DNA from: an uncultured Anaerolineales bacterium
GTDB taxonomy: Bacteria; Chloroflexota; Anaerolineae; Anaerolineales; UBA6663
DNA: 64,000 nucleotides
Direction of reading: 5' to 3'
Assembly (NCBI GenBank): GCA_937952305.1
Contig: CALFZO010000041.1
Span: 1-64,000 of the forward strand
In this document: in pieces, positions 34,935 to 44,171 of the stretch
Numbering within the stretch: position 1 is the stretch's first letter
Layout: each line of letters begins with the position of its first letter
The notes under the pieces: model-generated
Told to the model about the DNA's origin: nothing
The model's database searches: none
Seen by the model: only the letters and a program-made list of their open reading frames with translations
Program-made: the position numbers and the translations under genes

Positions 34935-36044
34935 ATGTTCAAGAATCCTTCTGGACGCATCTTCGACATCATCGATTACCCCAACATGGGGGCGAACGAG
35001 ATCGTGCGGCGCCTGCCGGAAGGCGGCAACGGCAACTTCCGCATCGGCTCGCAGGTGCGCGTGTATGAGGGCCAGGCGGCCGTCTTCTTCCGCGACGGCA
35101 AGGCCCTGGACGTCTTCGGCCCCGGCCAGCACACCATCACCACCGCCAATATCCCCTACCTGATCGACCTGGTGGGCAAGCTCTTCAATGAGCGCTCGCC
35201 CTTCGCGGCCGACGTGGTCTTCGTGAACACCAAGGAGTTCGCGGAGATGGGCTGGGGCACGCCGCAGCCCATCCTGGTGAAGAACCCGGGCTTCGGCCTG
35301 GGCGTGGCGCTGCTGCAGGCCTTTGGCACCTATGCCTTCCAGGTCTCCAACCCGCAGCAGTTCGTGGCCCAAGTGGTCGGCGCGCAGGGCCGCTTCACCA
35401 CCAACGAGATCCAGAACCGCTTCCGCTCCATCATCCTGTCTAAGCTGCAGGACCTGCTGGCCGAGACGGCCACCAAGGGCAACAAGAACGTGATGGAGCT
35501 GGTGGCCCTGACCGAGGAGATCGGGGCGGGCGTGCGCGCCAAGAGCCAGGAAGACTTCAAGGCCATTGGCGTCACCCTCAAGCAGATCTACGTCAACAGC
35601 ATCAAGCCGGATGAGCGCGGCGCCGAGCAGCTGCGCGCGATGGGCATGCTGGACATGGCCACCTACACCCAGCTGCAGGCCGCCGACGCCATGCGCGACG
35701 CGGCCAAGAACCCGTCCGGCGGCGCGGGCCTGACGGCCGGCATTGGCGCCGGCGTGGGCTTGGCCAACATCATGGGGCAGGCGCTCCAGGGCGGTATGCA
35801 GAACACCGTCCAGGGCGGCCAGATGCAGCAGGCCACGGCGGCCGGGGCGGCGGCGGGAGCCGGCGCGGCGGCGGCCGGGGCGGCGGTGCCGGACGTGATG
35901 TCGCCGGCCCAGGCGGCGGCCTATCTGCAGGTGTCGGAAGAAGACGTCATGCAGATGATCAACGAAGGCCAGCTCAAGGCCAAGAAGATCGGCTCGGCCT
36001 ACCGCATCGGCAAGGGCACGCTGGACGAGTTCCTCAAGAGCTGA
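34935..36044 (+). CDS. SPFH-domain protein with C-terminal excisionase-like HTH
   Basis: Protein of 369 residues. Residues 1 to about 235 match cytoplasmic SPFH proteins of the YdjI/virion-core-like group (IGSQVRVYEGQAAVFFRDGK, VFGPGQHTITTANIPYL, FFN-type KLFNERSPFAADVVFVNT). A Gly/Ala/Gln-rich linker (about 260-310) follows. The last 55 residues form a MerR/excisionase-type helix-turn-helix (MSPAQAAAYLQVSEEDVMQM, then GQLKAKKIGSAYRIGKG). YdjI relatives usually end in zinc ribbons, so this ending is unusual. There is no TM segment. The start has AGGAG upstream. A strong terminator follows. Confidence 0.85.
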   Translation: MFKNPSGRIFDIIDYPNMGANEIVRRLPEGGNGNFRIGSQVRVYEGQAAVFFRDGKALDVFGPGQHTITTANIPYLIDLVGKLFNERSPFAADVVFVNTKEFAEMGWGTPQPILVKNPGFGLGVALLQAFGTYAFQVSNPQQFVAQVVGAQGRFTTNEIQNRFRSIILSKLQDLLAETATKGNKNVMELVALTEEIGAGVRAKSQEDFKAIGVTLKQIYVNSIKPDERGAEQLRAMGMLDMATYTQLQAADAMRDAAKNPSGGAGLTAGIGAGVGLANIMGQALQGGMQNTVQGGQMQQATAAGAAAGAGAAAAGAAVPDVMSPAQAAAYLQVSEEDVMQMINEGQLKAKKIGSAYRIGKGTLDEFLKS

Positions 36045-36062
36045 CGCGCAGTTACGGAACCC

Positions 36063-36099
36063 AAAGCCGGGCGGGAGGCCATCCCGCCCGGCTTTTTTT
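36063..36099 (+). terminator. Strong intrinsic terminator after the SPFH gene
   Basis: AAAGCCGGGCGGGA pairs perfectly with TCCCGCCCGGCTTT around a 5-base loop and ends in seven T residues. The convergent HAD-DinB gene ends 30 bases further on. Confidence 0.92.
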
Positions 36100-36129
36100 G
36101 TTGCGTTTTGCGTTTGCTCAGGGGCGCGC

Positions 36130-37332
36130 TCAGCCGCGGCGGACCTTGCGCAGCGTATCGCGAGTCTGGGTCAGGTGGATGCGGTCGTGATCCAGGGCCA
36201 GACCCATGATCTCGGCCAGGGTGGTGGGGCCGAAGAAGGCGTGGCGGGCCGGGCGCTGCCAAGCCGGCGCCGGCTGCGCGGCCAGCAGCGCGCACAGCGC
36301 GCGGCGCGCCTGGGCGAAGTCGGCCAGGGCCGACGGCCCGGACTGCGCTTGATACTGACGTTCCACCGCCCAGGCGTCGCTGTCGATGCCGCTGACGAAG
36401 GGGTTATCGGTGGTGAGCACGGCGCGGGCGCGCGGCAGATTGACCTCGGCGTCCACGTCGCGCAGGTGGCAGGCGATTTCGGCCAGCGACCACTCTGTCT
36501 CGGCTGGCCGCCGGCTCCAGGACCCGTCCGGCAATCCATCCAGCTCGGAGTAGAGATAGGCCAGGTGCCCGGCCAGCTGGTAGGGGATGGAGGCGGCGGG
36601 CGGCGCGGGCGGACGCAAGGCTGGCAGGTTGGCCGGGGCCCAGGCCAGGAAGTCCTCCAGCCGGCCCACGCCGAGCGGCGCGGCCAGCGGCGCGCCCGCC
36701 GGCGGCGGCGTGCCGGGCGGCGCGATCCAGTAATGCGGCAGGCCCAGCTGGGCCGCCGGCACCAGGTCGTCGGACCAGTCGTTGCCCACCATCAGGGCTT
36801 CGTCCGGGCGCACGCCCAGACGGGCCAGGATTTCGGCGAAGTACTCGGGGTGCGGCTTGGCGAAGTGGCAGTTCTCGATGTGCGTGATCAAGTCGAACGG
36901 TAGGCCGGCCACGTCGGCCCAGTGCAGGCGCTCCTGGATGGCCGCCAGCGGGAACAACGGCGAGGTGGCCACCACCACCTGATACCCGGCCGCCACAGCC
37001 CATTCCAAGACATAGCGGGCGGCCGGCCGCGGCGTGGTCAACGCCCGCAGCTCGGTGAAATCCGTGCCATAGAAGGCTTCGAAGCGTTCCCAGACCGTCA
37101 CCGGGTCCACCGCCAGCAGAGGAAAGTTGTCCAGGAAGACCGGCCGCAGCATCCGGGTGGGGTCGGTGTTGGCGAGCATGGCCCGCGTGCCCGTCATCAG
37201 GTCCTGGATCATCTGCCCGGCCGCGCGCTCCGGGAAATGGCGCGTCACGCCCTGGAAGTAGGCGGGCAGAAAGGTCGCCATGTCGTTGGCGAGCAGCGTG
37301 TCATCCAGGTCGAAGAGCAGCGCTTTGATCAT
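36130..37332 (-). CDS. HAD-family hydrolase fused to a DinB-like domain
   Basis: Two-domain protein of 400 residues. The N-terminal part (1 to about 230) is a HAD phosphatase with the nucleophile motif FDLDDT (D8, D10), VVATSP as motif II, K-P-H-P-E (AKPHPEYF) as motif III and GNDWSDDLVPA as motif IV. After a Pro/Ala-rich linker, residues about 245-400 form a DinB/YfiT-like four-helix domain (WSLAEIACHLRDVDAEVNL, then MGLALDHDRIHLTQ) with histidines where the metal is bound in that family. I know of no standard fusion of this kind. There is no Shine-Dalgarno site before the ATG. Confidence 0.85.
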   Translation of the reverse strand: MIKALLFDLDDTLLANDMATFLPAYFQGVTRHFPERAAGQMIQDLMTGTRAMLANTDPTRMLRPVFLDNFPLLAVDPVTVWERFEAFYGTDFTELRALTTPRPAARYVLEWAVAAGYQVVVATSPLFPLAAIQERLHWADVAGLPFDLITHIENCHFAKPHPEYFAEILARLGVRPDEALMVGNDWSDDLVPAAQLGLPHYWIAPPGTPPPAGAPLAAPLGVGRLEDFLAWAPANLPALRPPAPPAASIPYQLAGHLAYLYSELDGLPDGSWSRRPAETEWSLAEIACHLRDVDAEVNLPRARAVLTTDNPFVSGIDSDAWAVERQYQAQSGPSALADFAQARRALCALLAAQPAPAWQRPARHAFFGPTTLAEIMGLALDHDRIHLTQTRDTLRKVRRG

Positions 37333-37371
37333 AAGGAAGAATGACCAACGACGAAGAGCTGGCAGCGGCCG

Positions 37372-37710
37372 TCAGCCGTCCTTGGCCATGTCTTCAAAGG
37401 CCCCCAAGCGATGGCACTGTCCGCAGCCTACTTCGGGTTCGGGGACGTCCTTCAGGCTTTTGGTGCAGCGCGCGCTCAACTGCACTTTGCGGCCCAGGCC
37501 CAGGAAGGTCTTAGCCACGGCCGCCTCCAGCACCAGGTGCGGGCAGGCGTTGGCGCGCAGCACGCGCGGCACCGGGCAGTCCCGGCACAGCCCGGGCGTC
37601 CACTTCTCGCTGCGCGGGTTGCGCGCGATCAGCCGGCACTCTTCCACATTCCGCCCGCGGAAGTAGTCCGCGTGGAAGAACTCGCAGTCGAAGCCGGCGG
37701 GCGTGCGCAT
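37372..37710 (-). CDS. Cysteine-rich small protein next to efp
   Basis: I do not recognise this 112-residue protein. It has nine cysteines, including CRDCPVPRVLRANACPHL near the middle and CGQC close to the end, plus single cysteines at the N-terminus. The spacing suggests a zinc site or an iron-sulfur cluster. There is no signal peptide. The ATG lies 8 bases after the efp stop, so it is probably translated from the efp message. Codon use looks like that of its neighbours. Confidence 0.78.
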   Translation of the reverse strand: MRTPAGFDCEFFHADYFRGRNVEECRLIARNPRSEKWTPGLCRDCPVPRVLRANACPHLVLEAAVAKTFLGLGRKVQLSARCTKSLKDVPEPEVGCGQCHRLGAFEDMAKDG

Positions 37711-37718
37711 GGCGGCGG

Positions 37719-38276
37719 TCAGACGCGGGTGACGTAGGCGCCGGTCTCGGTGTTGACGCGGATGGTGTCGCCGACGTTGACGAACAGCGGCACCTGCACC
37801 TTGAGGCCGGTCTCCATCGTGGCCAGCTTGTTGGCCCCGGTGGCGGTGTCGCCCCGCACGCCGGGCTCGCTCTCCACCACCTTCAGGTCCACGTTGGCGG
37901 GCAGCTCCACGTCGATGGGCTCATCCTGGTAAAACGTCAGCTTGACGTCCAGGTTCTCGCGCAGATAGCTGATGTGGTCGCCCAGCGACTGCGCCGTCAG
38001 CGGCGTCTGCTCGAAGGTGGTGTTGTCCATGAAATAGTAGAAGTCGCCGTCGTGGTACAAGTACTGGGCCACGCGCGTCTCCAGCCGGATGTCCTGCACC
38101 CGGTCGCCGGACTGGAAGGTCTTCTCCAGGTTGACCCCGGACTTGAGGTTGTAGAGCTTGGTGCGGATGGTGGCGTTGCCGCGGCCGGGTTTGTTGTGGC
38201 TGTAGTCCAACACCCGGTAGAGCTGGCCATCCAGGGTGAAGGTCACGCCTTTGCGAAGGTCGTTGACGTCGATCAT
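37719..38276 (-). CDS. efp: Translation elongation factor P
   Basis: Relieves ribosome stalling at polyproline stretches, fitting the many Pro-rich linkers encoded nearby. Length 185 residues with all three beta-barrel domains: KPGRGNATIRTKL near 29-41, VNLEKTFQSGDRVQDIRLE, and a C-terminal VPLFVNVGDTIRVNTETGAY. The residue at the tip of the modified loop is R32, not lysine. An arginine at this place is glycosylated by EarP in some bacteria, but I see no earP, epmA or deoxyhypusine-type gene in the window. The leader carries a promoter and a terminator-like hairpin. Confidence 0.96.
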   Translation of the reverse strand: MIDVNDLRKGVTFTLDGQLYRVLDYSHNKPGRGNATIRTKLYNLKSGVNLEKTFQSGDRVQDIRLETRVAQYLYHDGDFYYFMDNTTFEQTPLTAQSLGDHISYLRENLDVKLTFYQDEPIDVELPANVDLKVVESEPGVRGDTATGANKLATMETGLKVQVPLFVNVGDTIRVNTETGAYVTRV

Positions 38277-38314
38277 GCTGGCTATCCTTGCAGTGAGAGA
38301 TGTAGGCCCGATGC

Positions 38315-38352
38315 AAAAAACGGCGCAGGCCGTCCAAGCCGGTGGCCTGCGC
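38315..38352 (-). terminator. Terminator-like hairpin in the efp leader (possible attenuator)
   Basis: On the minus strand GCGCAGGCC (38352-38344) pairs perfectly with GGCCTGCGC (38331-38323) over a 12-base loop, then CG and six T residues (38320-38315). It begins about 14 bases after the promoter -10 box and ends about 39 bases before the efp ATG. Confidence 0.7.
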
Positions 38353-38365
38353 TGCGGGCCTCAGG

Positions 38366-38395
38366 ATTATAGCCACCGGCCTTGCGTTTCGTCAA
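38366..38395 (-). promoter_or_regulatory. Promoter of efp
   Basis: Minus strand TTGACG (38395-38390), 18-base spacer, TATAAT (38371-38366). A close match to sigma-70 consensus. Confidence 0.72.
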
Positions 38396-38666
38396 CGGAT
38401 ACGAAATTCCGGGCGCCATTCGGCGTGGGGGCGGCTTTCGCCCTTTGAGGCCCAGCGCCGGCGGGCGAGTCACCTCCTGGCGCATGGCCGTGGCCAACCC
38501 CTTTTGGCCTCGTCTCTGGGTGGACCGAAGCTCAAGGGGCTGGCGGCAACTACATGTTCGACGGCCGGAGCGTGGATAAAGACCTGGTCATGGCCGCGCA
38601 GCGGTTCCGCCAGAAGCAGGCCGCGGCCGGCTGTTGTCCAGCCAGGGGTTACCCGGTGCGCGCGGT
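38396..38666. other. Intergenic region with a possible decayed coding segment
   Basis: About 270 bases between dinG and the efp promoter, both on the minus strand. On the plus strand a short stretch from about 38530 to 38630 reads as plausible protein (GGNYMFDGRSVDKDLVMAA, then QRFRQK) but runs directly into the end of dinG with no matching start. It looks like a gene remnant rather than an intact gene. Small hairpins such as GGGCG-GCTTT-CGCCC near 38430 are also present. No known RNA family was recognised. Confidence 0.35.
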
Positions 38667-41462
38667 CTACACCCCCAGCCACTGGGCCGCGTCTTTGGGG
38701 AGCTGGGCCAGCGGCGCGCGGCGGATGGTGCAGTGCGGGAGCGACTCCAGGAACGTGCGCCCGTAAGCCTTGCTGATGATGCGCCGGTCCAGGACGACCA
38801 CGACGCCGCGGTCGGTCTTGGTGCGGATCAGGCGCCCGAAGCCCTGGCGAAACTTGAGGACCGCCTCCGGCACGCTGTACTCATCGAAGGCGCGCTCGAA
38901 GGTCTCGGACCGGGCGGCCACGATCGGGTCATCCGGCACGTCGAAGGGCAGGCGCGTGATGACGAGCACCGACAGCGCGTCGCCGGGGACGTCCACGCCC
39001 TCCCAGAAGCTCTTGGTGCCAAGCAGGACGCCGCCCTCGGAGGCCTTGAAGTTGTCCAGCAGCATCGTGCGCGACGTGCCGTCGGACTGGTCGTAGACGT
39101 CGATGCCGGCGCGCTGCAGCGGGCCGCGGATGGCGCCGGCCGTCTGCTTGAGCTGGGCGTAGGACGTGAACAGCACCAGCGCCCGGCCGCGCGTGGCCTT
39201 GCACAGCTCGGTCAGGCTCTTCTCCAGGGCGCGCTGGTATTCCTGCTTGACCACCGGCTCGGGCATATCCGTGGGCAGGTAGAGCAGGGTGGAGGCCTCA
39301 TAGTTGAAGGGCGAACCGACCGCCAGTTCGTCCACGTCGCGCGCGTTCAGCCGGCTCTTGAGGTAATCGAACTCGGTGCCGGCCGTGAGCGTGGCCGAGG
39401 TCAGCACCACGGCCTCCTTGGCGTTCCACAGGTGCTTCTCCACCAGCCCGCCCACATGCAAGGGGGCGGCGTGCAGCGAGACGCGCCCGTCGCGGCCGCC
39501 GGCCTCGGCCCAGTAGATCTGGTTGGGGTCCGGCCGGGCCACCAGGCCGTCGCCGTTCTGCACCACGGCCGCGAAGTAGCGCGCCGCCTGGGCCGTGGCC
39601 GAAGCCAGGTCCTCGGCCTGGTCGAACTCGAGCTCCGGATCGCGCGCCCACTTGGCCAGGGCTTGCGAGATGCGTGTGAGGGCGTCGGCCAGGACGTTCA
39701 ACGTGGGGCGCAGCTGGTCCCACTGCAGCTCGACCTGGCTCCACTGGGGCAGCGTGCGCGTGGCGGCCACGACGCGCACCGTCTGGCCGTAGTCGTTGAT
39801 CGGCCGGCCGTCGCGCCGGTCTTCCAGGAAGGCGGCCACGCTCTCGAAAAAGGCGCGCGCCAGGGTCAGCGCCGCGCTGGTCTTGTCGTAGACGGAACCG
39901 ACCTCCACCTCCAGCGGGACGTAGCGCTCCATGAGCAGCGCCGCGCGCGCCGCGCTGAGCACCTCGCCCAGCAGGCCGCTGTTGGGGCCGCCCAGGTCCT
40001 TGAGCTGGCGCTCGAAATCCGGCTGATTGAGCTCGAAGCTCAGGCCGTCGGTGGTGGCGGCCTCCAGGTGGTGGGCCTCGTCCAGGATCAGGTACTTGTA
40101 GGCCGGCAGGACGCGGTTCTCGGTGGCGATATCGGCCAGCAGCAGGGCGTGGTTGACGATGACCAGGTGGGCGGCCTCGGCCGCCTTGCGCGCCTGGTAG
40201 AACGGGCACAGCCCCTTCAGGCGGTCGCGGCACATATCCAGCGTGCAGGCATCGTCCTCGGCCGAAAGACGCGCCCAGCCGCCGCGGTCGATCGGCCCCA
40301 GCGAGATCGGCCGGCGCGTGGCCTCCGGCTCGCTCAGCCAGACCAGCACCTTGGCCAGCACGCGCATCTCCTCGGCCGTCTTGGGCCGGTGGCGGCGCAG
40401 GTTCTCCAGCCGGCGCGGGCACAGATAGTTGCCGCGGCCTTTGAGCAGCGCGGCGCGGAAATCCAGGCCGAGCGCGGCGCGCAGGTCCGGGATGTCTTTG
40501 TTCACCAGCTGGTCCTGCAGGTTGAGCGTGTTGGTGGAGACCACCACCCGTTCGCCGTTCTGCAGCGCCCACTGCACGGCCGGGATGAGGTAGGCGATGC
40601 TTTTTCCCGTGCCCGTTCCGGCTTCCACCATCAGGTGCCGGCCCTGGGAGAAGGCGTGCGCCACCGCGCGCAGCATGGCCACCTGCTCGGAGCGGAATTC
40701 ATAGTTGGGGAAGTGGGCGGCGAAGGCGCCGCCCGGTTCCAGCACGCCGGCCAGCTCGTCCAGGGCCAGCGGGGTGGTGAGCTCGGCCGGGATGAGCGGG
40801 CGCGGTTCGCGTTCGGCCGGCCCAAACAGGCCCGGCAGGCTGGCGGCCCGCCGGCCGGTGGCCATCTCCTTGGAGCGCGCGCGCAGCGCGTCTTCAAAGA
40901 AGGTGCCGACGGCCCAGTCGATGTCGCGGCTGAGGTTGGTGATCTCGGCCAGCACATCCAGCGGCAGGGCCAGCGCCCGCTGCGCCAGCGCCTGGTAGAC
41001 GGCCACGGTCACGCGGCAGTCATCCAGCGCGCGGTGGGTGGCCGGGAGCAGAATGCTCAATTCCTTGGCCAGCGCACCCAGGTTGTAACGCCCGGCCGAC
41101 GGCAGCAGCGCCGCCGCCAGGTTGTACGTGTCGGCGGAGTCGTTGTACTTCAGCAGACCGCGCGCCTGCAGGAAGCCCAGATCGAAGCGGACGTTGTGCC
41201 CGAGGACGATGGCCTCGCCCACGAAGGCCGCCAGCTTGGGCAGCACCTCCGCGGCCTTGGGGGCGTTGGCGACCATGGCGTCGCTTATGCCGGTCAGGTG
41301 CGTGATGTTGGCGGGGATGGCGCGGCCGGGGTTGACGAGCGTGCTGTATTCGCCCTCGATCCGGTCGCCCTTAAACTTGACGGCGCCGATCTCGATGATG
41401 GCGTCGCTGCGCGCGTCGAGGCCGGTGGTCTCCAGGTCGATGGCGACGATGGTCTGAGTCAT
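38667..41462 (-). CDS. dinG: DinG-type helicase with N-terminal DnaQ exonuclease domain
   Basis: ATP-dependent DNA helicase of 931 residues. Residues 1 to about 170 are a DEDDh exonuclease (AIDLETTG with D9 and E11, LGHNVRFDLGFL, HRALDDC). The helicase starts near 245 with Walker A GTGTGKS near 280-288 and YLILDEAHHLEAA near 455-465. Between them four cysteines (CPRRLENL, then CTLDMC and CPFYQ) fit the XPD/DinG 4Fe-4S cluster. The C-terminal motifs LFTSYAQL, GTKSFWEGVDVPGD and QGFGRLIRTKTDRG are intact. The exonuclease fusion is like that of Bacillus. A TATACT box lies 7 bases before the ATG. Confidence 0.93.
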   Translation of the reverse strand: MTQTIVAIDLETTGLDARSDAIIEIGAVKFKGDRIEGEYSTLVNPGRAIPANITHLTGISDAMVANAPKAAEVLPKLAAFVGEAIVLGHNVRFDLGFLQARGLLKYNDSADTYNLAAALLPSAGRYNLGALAKELSILLPATHRALDDCRVTVAVYQALAQRALALPLDVLAEITNLSRDIDWAVGTFFEDALRARSKEMATGRRAASLPGLFGPAEREPRPLIPAELTTPLALDELAGVLEPGGAFAAHFPNYEFRSEQVAMLRAVAHAFSQGRHLMVEAGTGTGKSIAYLIPAVQWALQNGERVVVSTNTLNLQDQLVNKDIPDLRAALGLDFRAALLKGRGNYLCPRRLENLRRHRPKTAEEMRVLAKVLVWLSEPEATRRPISLGPIDRGGWARLSAEDDACTLDMCRDRLKGLCPFYQARKAAEAAHLVIVNHALLLADIATENRVLPAYKYLILDEAHHLEAATTDGLSFELNQPDFERQLKDLGGPNSGLLGEVLSAARAALLMERYVPLEVEVGSVYDKTSAALTLARAFFESVAAFLEDRRDGRPINDYGQTVRVVAATRTLPQWSQVELQWDQLRPTLNVLADALTRISQALAKWARDPELEFDQAEDLASATAQAARYFAAVVQNGDGLVARPDPNQIYWAEAGGRDGRVSLHAAPLHVGGLVEKHLWNAKEAVVLTSATLTAGTEFDYLKSRLNARDVDELAVGSPFNYEASTLLYLPTDMPEPVVKQEYQRALEKSLTELCKATRGRALVLFTSYAQLKQTAGAIRGPLQRAGIDVYDQSDGTSRTMLLDNFKASEGGVLLGTKSFWEGVDVPGDALSVLVITRLPFDVPDDPIVAARSETFERAFDEYSVPEAVLKFRQGFGRLIRTKTDRGVVVVLDRRIISKAYGRTFLESLPHCTIRRAPLAQLPKDAAQWLGV

Positions 41463-41469
41463 CGAGCCG

Positions 41470-41475
41470 AGTATA
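41470..41475 (-). promoter_or_regulatory. -10 box of dinG, apparent leaderless start
   Basis: Minus-strand TATACT ends 7 bases before the dinG ATG at 41462. No clear -35 box. Confidence 0.5.
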
Positions 41476-41497
41476 ACAGACCCGCCCCGGCCGGCGC

Positions 41498-41525
41498 TTG
41501 CGATTCAGGAGGCGTGTGGTATAGT
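41498..41525 (+). promoter_or_regulatory. Promoter of pyrG
   Basis: TTGCGA (41498-41503), 16-base spacer, TATAGT (41520-41525). The transcript would start near 41532, leaving a leader of about 180 bases. Confidence 0.6.
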
Positions 41526-41555
41526 CGCACCTGTGCCCTAAAAAACGGCCTAACC

Positions 41556-41570
41556 GGCGCAGACTGCGCC
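41556..41570 (+). promoter_or_regulatory. Upstream leader hairpin of pyrG
   Basis: GGCGCA-GAC-TGCGCC forms a perfect 6-bp stem early in the pyrG leader, ahead of the terminator. It may be part of an alternative fold, but no clear pairing to the terminator arms was found by eye. Confidence 0.4.
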
Positions 41571-41594
41571 ATCACCAACACGCCAGCAGTGTGG

Positions 41595-41640
41595 GGCGGG
41601 GAGCCATCCAGCATCGGCCAGACTCCCCGCCTCTCTTTTT
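41595..41640 (+). terminator. Intrinsic terminator in the pyrG leader (attenuator candidate)
   Basis: GGCGGGGAG (41595-41603) pairs perfectly with CTCCCCGCC (41623-41631) over a 19-base loop, followed by TCTCTTTTT. It lies 74 bases before the pyrG start and downstream of the promoter, with no gene between them that it could terminate. Confidence 0.8.
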
Positions 41641-41713
41641 GCCGCGGACCGGCCGCGCCGGCCGGCCGCGTCCGCGCCCATCCGTTCTTGATCAGCAGAA
41701 CCGGAGGTAGACC

Positions 41714-43371
<1,658 letters not shown>

Positions 43372-43372
<1 letters not shown>

Positions 43373-44151
43373 TGAAGACTACTGCCACACCTCGCCTCGT
43401 TGTCGTCTTAGCCGTAGCGCTGCTGTCCGCCTGCGCGGCGCCGACAGCGACCGCGCCCACCGCCCAGACGGCCGAGCCCTCAGCGCCTAACCCCACCGTC
43501 ACGCCTCTGCCATCTGCCACGTCTCGGCCTCCCAGCCCGACGGCCAGCCTGACGATCACGACTGCGCCCAGTCGGACTCACACGCCTGTTCCGCCGACAG
43601 CGACCTCAACGCAAGCGCCGCCGACAGCGACCTCCACCCGCGTCCCGCCGACAGCGACGCGGCAACCGCCCTTAGCAGCCACGCCGACGTCTCTCCCTCC
43701 CAGCCCGGCGCCACAGGCCGGCGGGCTGGGCTTGTATCTGCAATCCGGCGCGTGTGCCTTTTACTCGCCTCGCCAGCCCCCCAACGCCATGACCGTCAAC
43801 TGGTGTGTCCAGTCTCTCTTGGTCCGAGAAGACGGCCACATGGAGTTTAATGTGGTGTGGATTGTGGCCGTGATGGCAATCGGTGATACCGGTCGGCCAC
43901 CGCTGCAAATGAACTCCGATGCGGGCAACACCAATATGTACTTGACCGACGACCTGGGCCGTCGCTACGACCACCTTGCGACGGGCGGTGCGGCGGCCTT
44001 GGGCGGAGCATTGCCTTGGGGCCAGGAAACGACACTGACGGGTGCTTTCGTTTTCCCGCCGGCGCAGCCAGGCGCGACGGCATTCGCCTTTCACGATGAC
44101 GATCAAGGGGTCGTGATCACCAACCTGAACTTTGCGCAACGAGCGCCGTAG
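43372..44151 (+). CDS. Thr/Pro-rich lipoprotein of unknown function
   Basis: Protein of 259 residues whose ATG overlaps the pyrG TGA by one base. The signal ends in lipobox LLSAC. Residues about 25-118 are a low-complexity Pro/Thr/Ser/Ala spacer with a 9-residue repeat. Residues about 120-259 form a beta-rich domain with three cysteines (GACAFYS, NWCVQ) that I do not recognise; it reads like an extracellular Ig- or DUF4352-like fold (NTNMYLTDDLGRRYD). The gene looks less GC-rich than pyrG. A role in ligand binding at the cell surface is possible but unproven. Confidence 0.78.
43591..43658 (+). repeat. 27-base tandem repeat in the lipoprotein linker
   Basis: CCGCCGACAGCGAC recurs at 43591-43604, 43618-43631 and 43645-43658, a strict 27-base period encoding PPTAT units. 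It should be prone to copy-number change. Confidence 0.8.
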
Positions 44152-44171
44152 CCGCGAAGGATTGACAATTC

